From positions 1 through 5,939 of the forward strand of contig JAITQZ010000055.1 in the NCBI GenBank assembly GCA_031288635.1: a DNA stretch of 5,939 nt. Direction: 5' to 3'. Position numbers and translations under genes: made by a program. The notes beneath the pieces are model-generated. The model searched no databases. It had not been told where the DNA came from and saw nothing but the letters and a program-made list of their open reading frames with translations. The DNA is from Candidatus Peribacteria bacterium (GTDB taxonomy: Bacteria > Patescibacteria > JAEDAM01 > Absconditabacterales > Absconditicoccaceae). Position 1 is the stretch's first letter, and the number at the start of each line of letters is the position of its first letter. Below are positions 1 to 5,917 of this stretch, piece after piece.

Positions 1-237
1 GGAGTTCAAGAATCCTTCTTCCCAGCCAGAACCATCACCAGAGCCGAAGTAGGTACCATTCTCTCCAGACTCTTACGAGGGACAACCTATGCTACCCAAC
101 CGGGTGATGAAACCTATTATGGTAGACACCTTCAAGCATTGAAAAACGCAGACATTATGAAAGCTATTACGCAGCCTGAAATGTTAGAGCTGAGAGGAAA
201 TATTTTGCAGATGCTGATGAAGAGTGTAAAGAAATAA
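1..237 (+). CDS. C-terminal end of an S-layer-homology-like surface protein (5' partial)
   Basis: Frame 1 is open from the first base to TAA at 235-237 and gives 78 residues; the start lies outside the window. The segment contains 'ITRAEVGTILSRLLRG', which resembles the 'TRAEF...LSR' core of S-layer-homology-like repeats. It is followed by a charged, Tyr-rich stretch ('DETYYGRHLQALKNADIMK') and a terminal helix ending in 'QMLMKSVKK'. From memory, this SLH-like ending is common on large secreted proteins of Absconditabacteria and Gracilibacteria; I infer a cell-surface protein attached through this domain. No TGA occurs in the visible part. The next gene is in the same frame and begins 51 bases after the TAA. 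No terminator-like hairpin is visible between them. The upstream domains that would define the protein's job cannot be seen. Confidence 0.75.
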   Translation, partial: GVQESFFPARTITRAEVGTILSRLLRGTTYATQPGDETYYGRHLQALKNADIMKAITQPEMLELRGNILQMLMKSVKK

Positions 238-288
238 ACCGCTCCTATACCCACCTCCAGAGAAGAGAAAAAGAATCAAATTTGTCTT

Positions 289-1140
289 GTGTCCGTAGTA
301 CAGATATGTATACTACCCAAAACTTTACCCCTCCTTTTCTCAATGCCAATCCACAAAAAAAAACTCTCTCAATATCTTCAACTCCCCGAAACAGAAATCC
401 AGAATTTTTCCACTTCTCCTAGCGAAATTCCCCCTTTCCTCGAACACCTCCTCAAAAAATTCGACGAACATATCGCTAAAAAAGGTAAAATCCTCCTCAT
501 CACCTTGACTAAAAAATCCAGCGAAGAAATCACAAACTTCCTCGTATCCAAAGGTTACAAAGCCTTTTACCTCCACAGTGAAGTCGCCACAATGGACAGA
601 CGAGAAATCATCAAAAAGCTGAAAACCTGAGTCATCGACATCATCGTCGGAGTAAACCTACTCCGTGAAGGAATCGACCTCCCCGAAGTCACCCTCATCG
701 CCGTACTAGACAGCGACAAAGAGGGATTTCTGCGTTCCACCACCTCCCTCATCCAAATCATCGGACGTGCTGCCAGAAATCCCAACAGTGAAGTCATCCT
801 CTATGCCGACACCTTCACCGAAAGTATCATAAAAGCCCTCCGAGAAACCTACCGCCGTCGCAGCATCCAAGAGAAATTTAATAAAAAACACGGAATCACT
901 CCCACGGCCGCCCAATCCAACGTAAAAGACCTCGAAATCGTAAAAACCGACGAGGACCTCACCCAACAATTCTCTGCTCTCACCCGCGGAAAAATCAAAA
1001 GACTCAAAAGAATGACCAAAGCTGAAAAAGCCTTGATTGCAAAAGACCTAAAAACCCAGCTCGACCTCGCCATCAAAGAACGAAGATTTGAGGACGCGGC
1101 CGTCGTCCGCGACCAACTCAAAGCACTAGAAGGAGACTAA
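289..1140 (+). CDS. uvrB: N-terminally truncated UvrB-like protein (helicase domain 2 plus UVR motif), contains one UGA-Gly
   Basis: UvrB is the damage-loading helicase-like subunit of the UvrABC nucleotide excision repair nuclease. This 283-aa reading begins at GTG 289; ATG 343 (265 aa) is an alternative, and neither has a convincing Shine-Dalgarno site. In order it shows 'LLITLTKKSSEEI' (about 69-81), 'YLHSEV' (94-99), the motif V-like 'VGVNLLREGIDLPEV' (120-134), 'DKEGFLRS' (143-150), the motif VI-like 'QIIGRAARN' (156-164), 'KHGITP', and a C-terminal UVR motif ('ERRFEDAAVVRDQLKAL', 264-280) that in the family mediates contact with UvrC. Codon 114 is TGA (628-630), at the place where UvrB has Gly ('LRLG.xDVLVG' in typical homologues). 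UvrB is normally about 660 aa. Everything homologous to the first ~420 residues is missing: Walker A, Walker B/DESH, and the beta-hairpin. The product alone should not bind ATP in the normal way. It may be a remnant, a regulatory fragment, or one side of a rearrangement or assembly join. Third codon positions are rich in C. Confidence 0.8.
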
Positions 1141-1150
1141 CAATTCTTAC

Positions 1151-1215
1151 GCCCCCTTTCGTAAAAGCCTGTCTCCCACAGTACTGCGGGACGGGAGGAG
1201 GAAGGGGGGATTTTT
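1151..1215 (+). terminator. Probable Rho-independent terminator of the uvrB-like gene
   Basis: Ten bases after the uvrB TAA there is a long stem-loop. The outer arms are CCCCCTT (1152-1158) and AAGGGGG (1202-1208). An inner stem pairs CCTGTC-T-CCC (1168-1177, one bulged T) with GGGACGGG (1188-1195) around the loop ACAGTACTGC. GATTTTT follows immediately (1209-1215). A strong GC stem followed by a T tract is the classical intrinsic terminator layout. The stem is larger than usual, so it could also be a relic of a mobile palindrome that serves as a terminator. Confidence 0.65.
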
Positions 1216-1253
1216 AAGTAAAATATCCGCAACAACAAAAACATTAACAATGG

Positions 1254-1274
1254 GGACAGGTCTCGCACCTATCC
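1254..1274 (+). repeat. REP-like hairpin, copy 1
   Basis: Arms GGACAGGT (1254-1261) and ACCTATCC (1267-1274) enclose the 5-base loop CTCGC. The stem is 8 bp with a single C/A mismatch at the fourth pair. The element is followed by GAAACAAC. It shares its arm length, loop length and flanks (a G run before, CCGA after) with copies at 1295 and 2459. No T tract follows, so it is not a typical terminator. Confidence 0.6.
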
Positions 1275-1294
1275 GAAACAACAATTCAAAGTAG

Positions 1295-1315
1295 GGATAG
1301 GTCTCGCACCTGTCC
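1295..1315 (+). repeat. REP-like hairpin, copy 2
   Basis: Arms GGATAGGT (1295-1302) and ACCTGTCC (1308-1315) enclose the same CTCGC loop as copy 1. Here the fourth pair is a T-G wobble. Each arm of this copy is perfectly complementary to an arm of copy 1 (GGACAGGT with ACCTGTCC, ACCTATCC with GGATAGGT). The pair can therefore fold as two local hairpins or as one long stem with two perfect 8-bp helices. Confidence 0.6.
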
Positions 1316-1341
1316 GAGATGACGAACATAGTGAGGAATAT

Positions 1342-1374
1342 CCACAACAAACCAAATCACCACAACAAACCAAA
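1342..1374 (+). repeat. Two tandem copies of a 15-base A/C-rich unit (18-base period)
   Basis: CCACAACAAACCAAA occurs exactly at 1342-1356 and 1360-1374, separated by TCA. The strand is purine-rich with no T in the unit. With only two copies it is best read as local slippage in low-complexity intergenic DNA, though a protein-binding role upstream of the promoter at 1402 cannot be excluded. Confidence 0.55.
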
Positions 1375-1401
1375 GAACATCAATAAAAAGTCCCCAAATA
1401 A

Positions 1402-1429
1402 TTGACATATAATAAAAATGTAGTATAAT
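1402..1429 (+). promoter_or_regulatory. Consensus sigma70-type promoter for the transporter gene
   Basis: A perfect -35 box TTGACA (1402-1407) and a perfect -10 box TATAAT (1424-1429) are separated by 16 bases. Transcription is expected to start near 1436, about 29 bases before ATG 1465. The -10 box lies inside a short palindrome (TAGTAT-A-ATACTA, 1421-1433), and the whole region lies between the arms of a 13-bp inverted repeat (see 1408-1453). Confidence 0.75.
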
Positions 1430-1453
1430 ACTATATACACCATTTTTATTATA
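1408..1453. promoter_or_regulatory. 13-bp inverted repeat bracketing the -10 box; candidate operator
   Basis: TATAATAAAAATG (1408-1420) is repeated as its exact reverse complement CATTTTTATTATA (1441-1453), with a 20-base spacer that contains the -10 box and the expected transcription start. One arm lies in the promoter spacer and the other in the 5' leader, so the transcript would contain only the second arm. This position suits a dimeric DNA-binding regulator better than an RNA hairpin. No regulator is encoded next to it. The AT-rich composition raises the chance of coincidental symmetry, but 13 exact pairs is long. Confidence 0.5.
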
Positions 1454-1464
1454 CTACCACGAAT

Positions 1465-2472
1465 ATGACATCAGGTATTCTTATCCTCTTCTTTGGCTGC
1501 TTTTTCCTCGAGCAATCCAGCGTACTCAAAAAGAAATTAGGAGCAGAAATAGACATCCACCAAATTTCTTTACTGACAATGTTAGCGACAATGGTTTTTT
1601 CCGGTATCGTAGTAGCAACCAGCAACGATCGAACCTTTACCCGAACATTAGGCAGCTTTTTATTAGTCGTTTTTCAAATTCTGGCGGGAGTCTTATTTAG
1701 TGAAATCAGTAATAAAGCTGTCCACCAAGCCGATAGGTCTACCTTTTCTGTAATGAGTACGATCAGCATTCCCTTGTTGCTGATTTCTGATATTGTGCTA
1801 GGCTACGACGTCAGTTGGCGACAAATCGCCGGCGTGATTATCCTCGTAATGATGCTAGGCTACACCGTTTTTACAGGCGATTTCTCCAAAAAAGGAATAA
1901 AATACATTATTACCTCAAATCTGATTTCGATGGGAACCATCATTGCCTTTAAATACACAACAACCTACTATGCTTCTACAGAATTGATGAACTTCTATAA
2001 TGCTGGAGGAATGAGTCTGCTTTTTCTCGTCATCGTTGGAAGAACCAAAGGTCGACACGGCATCCAACAAATTCTTCGTCCAAAATACCTCGGATTCGCT
2101 AGTCTCTACGCAGTAGGCAGCGTCCTCTGTGCTGCTGCATACAAATATATGATTGCCTCTATGGTAATTGCCCTCAAAAGATTTTTTTCAATGATGTTTG
2201 GTATCCTCACAGGAAAACTCTTTTTCCACGAAGAAAATACCACAAAAAAGCTGTCCGTAGCCAGCGTAATTGGACTAGGAGTATTTATTATGAATGTTGG
2301 TCCGATTTTTGCTTCCTACTTAGCAGGTCCCAACAAAGAAAGAGAACTTCACGCTGCTCCATCCATAGGAGAAACAAATATTTGCCGTTCAAACGATGTA
2401 CTGAACCATCTCTACCACAATAAGAAAAATGTATACCATAATGTATGAGGACTTGTAGGGACGCCCCAATAG
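1465..2472 (+). CDS. DMT/EamA-like 10-TM membrane transporter with a UGA-Gly near its C terminus
   Basis: ATG 1465 starts a 335-aa protein if TGA 2446-2448 is read as Gly (residue 328); it then ends at TAG 2470-2472 after 'GGLVGTPQ'. With TGA as stop it would be 327 aa. Hydrophobic segments lie at roughly 3-20, 33-52, 61-79, 94-112, 118-137, 144-163, 175-193, 207-228, 229-250 and 263-286. This 10-segment plan in two halves is typical of the drug/metabolite transporter superfamily. Residues 236-277 ('ALKRFF...GILTGKLFFHEE...IGLGVFIM') follow the usual last-helices pattern of EamA domains, including the acidic residue after helix 9. The substrate cannot be inferred. About 50 hydrophilic residues follow the last helix, longer than usual. 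The start fits the promoter 35-60 bases upstream and gives a leader of about 29 bases without a Shine-Dalgarno site. No partner gene is adjacent. Confidence 0.75.
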
Positions 2473-2479
2473 GGTATCC
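2459..2479 (+). repeat. REP-like hairpin, copy 3, overlapping the transporter stop codon
   Basis: Arms GGACGCCC (2459-2466) and GGGTATCC (2472-2479) enclose the loop CAATA. As in copies 1 and 2 the stem is 8 bp and the loop 5 bases. The outer half of the stem matches copy 1 (GGAC...TATCC), with the same C/A mismatch at the fourth pair, and the flanks also agree (GTAGG before, GAAC after). The TAG stop of the transporter gene (2470-2472) lies in the loop and 3' arm. This suggests the element sits on, or helped create, the 3' end of the gene. Confidence 0.45.
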
Positions 2480-2612
2480 GAACGCACGATAAAACCAAAA
2501 TGGTTTAGAACCAAAAAAATCAGAAATATTTTTCCCAATTTTTTTCACTTTTTAACAAAATTTCCTGAAGGTGCTCATATCACAAAAACAAAACAACAAA
2601 AAAAAATTCCAT

Positions 2613-2640
2613 TTGAAAACGAAACACATATCACTACATT
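2613..2640 (+). promoter_or_regulatory. Weak possible promoter for the PBP gene
   Basis: TTGAAA (2613-2618) and TACATT (2635-2640) are 16 bases apart, immediately before ATG 2651. The predicted start near 2647 would leave an almost leaderless mRNA. The match is modest (about 4-5 of 6 in each box), and the surrounding 2520-2620 stretch is low-complexity A/T. The rest of 2473-2650 shows only a 5-bp hairpin (AAACC 2492-2496, GGTTT 2502-2506) without a T tract. Confidence 0.25.
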
Positions 2641-2650
2641 CTCTCATAGA

Positions 2651-5125
2651 ATGTACTACCAAAAAACCTATAAAAAACAACATTCACGGACAGAACGTAC
2701 CCAAAAACTGCTCCAACAAATCCCTTTCTTGAGAGAGATTACCTTTACCAAAGAGGTACAACTGATGACTCTCTTCTTTTTGCTGTTTGCAATAATCGTA
2801 GTCAGACTTTTTTACATTCAGGTCATACAACACAAAACCTACGATACCAAACTCAATGCCCAGCATACCAGATCTACTTCCGTAAAAGCTAATAGAGGAG
2901 ACATTTATGCCGTAGACAAATCTGGACAACCCGTAAAACTCACCGAAAATATTTCACTCTATGACGTTGCTCTGGACCCCACCTTGGTCGGAGTAACTAC
3001 AGGAGACATCTCTCTCAAACCCCGCCTCATTGAACTGCTCACTCCCGTGGTATACAAACACCTCTGCGTCATCTATGGAATGCAACAAGTTTCTCCCGAG
3101 GAATGCGTGAAAAACGTAGAAGTCTTTGCTAATATAGAAATCCTTCCAAAAATGCCCCAACTCTTTTACTATGGTGCAGGACTCAAATCTCCACAATACG
3201 ATACCTTTGACTTCACAGGATTTGAAGAAAAGAAACTCCAAACCATTTCCGGATTCACTGAAACCAAAGCATTAGACATCATTTCTTCCAGACTCCAAGA
3301 AAAAATCCAAATCTGAACTAAAGAAAGAAACTACCTTGGATTTTTTACTAACGAAGAATTTCTCGCAGACCTAACAGCACAGAACTTCCCCTTTATCCAA
3401 ATTATAGGAGACTATTATGTGTATGTCGTACCCACCAAATCCAGTGCCACCACCAGAACGAGAGATAAGGTACTCTTACAAACTCTCCTCAAAAAACACG
3501 GCTATCCTACACTAAGTGAGGCAGATCTCTCTACGCTTTTCTCTCAACAAGAATACAGATACATCAAACTCTTTACCTCTGCCAACCCCCAAATCGCCCA
3601 AGATATCAAAGAACTCAAAGAGCTCCACTACACGGAAAAATCCAAAGACAAAATTCCCGTGCTACACGGAGTCATTTTAGAGCCATATACCACGAGATAC
3701 TACCCACGTGATGATTTTATGTCCAATGTACTCGGATACGTAGATAAAAATGGAGATGCCTATTACGGAATCGAAAAATATTTTGATGATACTCTCAAAG
3801 GTATTGATGGGAAAATCAAAGGACGTGCTTCTTCTTGGATTGGTAGCGTAGGAGCAAATGACTTTGAAATCATCAACGCCAAAGACGGAGACGACGTATT
3901 TCTAACCATCGACATCGGTATCCAAAAGGAAGTAGAATCCATTGCCAAAAAATACTTGGAACAGTTCCGTGCAGATGCCATCAGTGTACTCGTCTATGAC
4001 CCGAAAAACGGACAAGTCAAAGCTTCAGTAAATGCCCCAACCTTCAATCCAAACAACTACAACGACGCATATATTCTCAAACCCTTAGGACAAGAAAACG
4101 CTCACATTGTGGACGACCTTACCTACGTGGATATTCCTGTATATGTGCTCAGCGGAGGGAAATATAAACTCGCTACCGTTACCGAGAGACAGGATATTAC
4201 TCTAGAAAAATATCTTCCTACCAATACCTATGGAGCCCAAGTATTCGTAGATAAAAACATTTCAACGCCGTTCGAGCCGTGAAGCATCTTCAAATCCTTT
4301 ACAATGGGAATTGGGCTCGACTCCGACGAAATCAGACTCTATGACTATTATACAGATGAAGGAGAAGTAAAAGTCTGACCCTACATCATCAAAAATTCAG
4401 ATATTCAAAAATGCCGAGGAAACAACAATCTACTCCACGCTTTCATCTATTCCTGCAATATCGGAATGGTGCGTGTAGTACAGAAAGTAGGAAAAGAAAT
4501 CTTTTACAACTACCTCGCTAAATTTGGGTTTGGGAAACTGACCGGTATCGAATTAGCAGAAGAAAAACCTGGATTCATTGACAACGAAACAACGGTATCT
4601 GCAGCCAGATTTCTCAATAACTCCTTTGGTCAAGGATTACAAGTTACCCAAATTCAGCTCGCAGCAGCATACGGAGTGCTTATAAATGGAGGACAATATA
4701 TCAAACCGACCATAGTTTCTGGTATCGCCAAAAAAACAGCAAACTCAGAGGAGGTACAATATACTGAGTCTCTACCTCAGATTTTAAGTCAAATCATCCG
4801 CCCCGAAGTCAGTGAAGAAATGAAAAGTGCCCTCTTCAACATAATGACCACCAATACACAATACGCTTCCGCTCAAGTAAAAGAATATCGTCTAGGTGCT
4901 AAATCAGGAACTGCTCAGATCGCATTTCGCGGAAAATACCAGAGAGGAAATGGTTGGACTCAAGCTACTTTTGCAGGAGCTATCACAATGGATGACCCCA
5001 AATACTTAGTACTGATTTGGGTCTCTCGTCCCAGAAGCTCTCAATGGTGAGTCGGAACTTCAGGAAAGATTTTTGGAGACATCGCCAGATTTCTAATCGG
5101 ATATTCTTTGATTGAACCAAAGTAA
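2651..5125 (+). CDS. ftsI: Class B penicillin-binding protein, FtsI-like peptidoglycan D,D-transpeptidase, with four UGA-Gly codons
   Basis: This gene encodes a membrane-anchored transpeptidase that cross-links peptidoglycan, in FtsI at the division septum. Read in code 25, it is open from ATG 2651 to TAA 5123-5125 (824 aa). TGAs at 3314, 4280, 4376 and 5048 are Gly222, 544, 576 and 800. A basic N terminus precedes one TM anchor (about 37-57). The pedestal region includes 'RGDIYAVD' (82-89), 'RYYPRDDFMSNVLGYVD' (about 350), 'GIEKYFDDTLKG' (from 373) and 'LTID' (418-421). The transpeptidase domain has all three penicillin-binding motifs: SIFK with catalytic Ser545/Lys548, SCN (601-603) and KSGT (751-754). 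Gly544 is the conserved Gly of 'EPGS', directly before the nucleophile. Gly800 fits the 'W/Y-G-G' of the domain end. It is longer than a typical FtsI (about 550-700 aa), with extra sequence in the pedestal (about 110-335) and between 'NPNNY' and 'EPGS'. The domain order resembles FtsI more than MrdA/PBP2, but the choice is an inference. No Shine-Dalgarno site precedes the ATG, and no cell-division gene neighbours it. Confidence 0.9.
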
Positions 5126-5126
5126 A

Positions 5127-5183
5127 AAGCAATCCCTCCCTCTAATGCTCAAAACAGCCCTAGAAAAATGAATTGCTTACTTT
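5127..5183. terminator. Possible bidirectional terminator between the converging genes
   Basis: AAGCAAT (5127-5133) and ATTGCTT (5172-5178) are exact reverse complements, with a 38-base spacer. On the plus strand the second arm is followed by ACTTTTT. On the minus strand the corresponding arm runs into TTTTAC. It sits between the PBP stop (5125) and the stop of the minus-strand gene (5193), which is where a shared terminator is expected. The stem is short and AT-rich and the loop is long, so this is tentative. Confidence 0.35.
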
Positions 5184-5192
5184 TTCCTCAAA

Positions 5193-5660
5193 CTATCCCC
5201 AACTTCGATTATCCAAAGTAAAGAGGAATAGTCTAATTTTTTCCTTTTCTTCTTCAGTGAGGTCAGGGAGCTCCAAAAGGAAATTCCGTAATTCTTGTTT
5301 CTGCCCTCGAAGAAAAGGCTCTCTTTCTCTATCCACATCAGCAAGGCTGTTATAAATATAGAATAACTTCTCTTCTACCAACTGCACAAGTTCTGCAGAT
5401 GTAGGAACATAGTTTTGATATTTCCTTCCGTAATAAGACGAAATCCCATACCAACTCCCAGCTCCAACACCAAAAATAACCAGAACCCCAACAAGAACAT
5501 CTCCAACAAAAAGAATATCCCGTTGAAGTGCCATAATCACTAACCCCACTATTGAAGTGAAGCCTATCAAGACTACCACCCAAGGGAGAGTAGCCCGATT
5601 TCTCTTTATACGGCTAATTTCTACCGTAAGTTGTTTTTGAACTTCTTTTTGTGTTTTCAT
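5193..5660 (-). CDS. Hypothetical membrane protein with two TM segments and a charged cytoplasmic tail
   Basis: This is a 155-aa protein from ATG (5660 on the minus strand) to TAG (5195-5193). A TTG-initiated reading from 5717 is possible, but that extension covers the promoter boxes at 5683-5711, so the ATG was chosen. A basic N-terminal helix (1-23) is followed by two hydrophobic segments at about 24-45 and 50-72. A long hydrophilic, helix-prone tail follows, with an acidic/basic stretch 'LPDLTEEEKEKIRLFLFTL' near the end. By charge (Lys/Arg on both flanks), both termini are probably cytoplasmic. I do not recognise the family and see no catalytic motif. There are no in-frame TGAs. The gene converges on the PBP gene with a 67-base gap; this gives no functional link. 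The expected leader is about 16 bases, without a clear Shine-Dalgarno site. Confidence 0.7.
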   Translation of the reverse strand: MKTQKEVQKQLTVEISRIKRNRATLPWVVVLIGFTSIVGLVIMALQRDILFVGDVLVGVLVIFGVGAGSWYGISSYYGRKYQNYVPTSAELVQLVEEKLFYIYNSLADVDREREPFLRGQKQELRNFLLELPDLTEEEKEKIRLFLFTLDNRSWG

Positions 5661-5682
5661 ACACTTTTTTATATTTTCCGCG

Positions 5683-5711
5683 ATTATACTGATATATATA
5701 TCCAAAGTCAA
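5683..5711 (-). promoter_or_regulatory. Promoter of the minus-strand membrane protein gene
   Basis: On the minus strand, TTGACT (5711-5706) and TATAAT (5688-5683) are separated by 17 bases, a near-perfect sigma70-type promoter. The transcript should start near 5676, about 16 bases before ATG 5660. The spacer contains the perfect 12-bp palindrome GATATATATATC (5691-5702), which may be an operator or simply AT-rich sequence. Confidence 0.7.
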
Positions 5712-5749
5712 GTACAAAATAAGTAAGTGTTCACGGTTTTAGAAATATC

Positions 5750-5778
5750 TTAAGAAGTGGACAATTTCTCTATATAAA
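5750..5778 (+). promoter_or_regulatory. Weak rightward promoter candidate
   Basis: TTAAGA (5750-5755) and TATAAA (5773-5778) are 17 bases apart, giving a predicted start near 5785 and divergent from the promoter at 5683-5711. The -10 match is good and the -35 match poor. A transcript from here would begin just before the stem-loop at 5789-5852. Confidence 0.3.
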
Positions 5779-5788
5779 CTACTAAAAA

Positions 5789-5852
5789 CATATGACCCGT
5801 CATAGAGTGGCTAGCGAATCGAGACCCTTTTTAGGGGCTCGTCATTCATATG
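5789..5852 (+). other. Compound stem-loop, possible structured leader or small RNA
   Basis: Outer arms CATATGA (5789-5795) and TCATATG (5846-5852) are exact reverse complements. Within them, GAAT (5816-5819) can alternatively pair with ATTC (5844-5847), and CGAGACCC (5820-5827) pairs with GGGGCTCG (5834-5841) with one A/G mismatch around the loop TTTTTA. The stretch 5718-5939 otherwise has no confident gene. I could not match the structure to tRNA, tmRNA, RNase P, SRP or 6S RNA signatures. Confidence 0.4.
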
Positions 5853-5917
5853 ATAGAAAATATGAAACAAACAGTAAAGTTGCAAGAGATAATAGATTCA
5901 CTAAGATGAAGCGGTAG
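5792..5917 (+). CDS. Possible 41-aa basic small protein (low confidence)
   Basis: ATG 5792 opens a 41-codon frame ending at TAG 5915-5917. The product is rich in Arg, Lys, Ser and Tyr ('MTRHRVASESRPFLG...NRFTKMKR'), with no TM segment and no motif I recognise. It lies directly after the weak promoter at 5750-5778, with a leader of only about 7 bases, and overlaps the stem-loop at 5789-5852. A second short frame (ATG 5850 or 5862 to TAA 5934-5936, one in-frame TGA) overlaps it, so at most one is likely to be real. A length this short is easily reached by chance. Confidence 0.2.
   Translation: MTRHRVASESRPFLGARHSYDRKYETNSKVARDNRFTKMKR

Noticed and set aside
567..1121. Minus-strand ORFs opposite the uvrB-like gene
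   Set aside because: They are antisense shadows of a frame with clear UvrB motifs; the open antisense frames follow from its C-rich third positions.
1147..1350. 67-codon minus-strand ORF
   Set aside because: It is made of the terminator hairpin, two REP-like hairpins and low-complexity DNA, and has no recognisable protein pattern.
1342..1374. Start of a CRISPR array
   Set aside because: There are only two 15-base copies, the spacer is 3 bases, and no further units or cas genes follow.
2492..2506. Terminator after the transporter gene
   Set aside because: The stem is only 5 bp and no T tract follows directly; the T-rich stretch near 2525-2555 is not adjacent to it.
2288..2548. 86-codon minus-strand ORF over the transporter 3' end
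   Set aside because: It lies opposite the coding frame and the hairpin repeat, with no motif or promoter of its own.
2651..5050. Three separate ORFs (2651-3316, 3419-4282, 4466-5050) suggesting a frameshifted or decayed PBP pseudogene
   Set aside because: All three are in the same frame, the gaps are open except for TGA, and the PBP motifs run through in the correct order and spacing. TGA as Gly explains everything without mutation.
5173..5355. 60-codon plus-strand ORF
   Set aside because: It is the shadow of the minus-strand membrane protein gene, which has a promoter and a convincing TM pattern.
5661..5717. TTG-initiated N-terminal extension of the minus-strand membrane protein
   Set aside because: The extension contains the -35 and -10 boxes of the gene's own promoter, so it would not be transcribed; ATG at 5660 is better placed.
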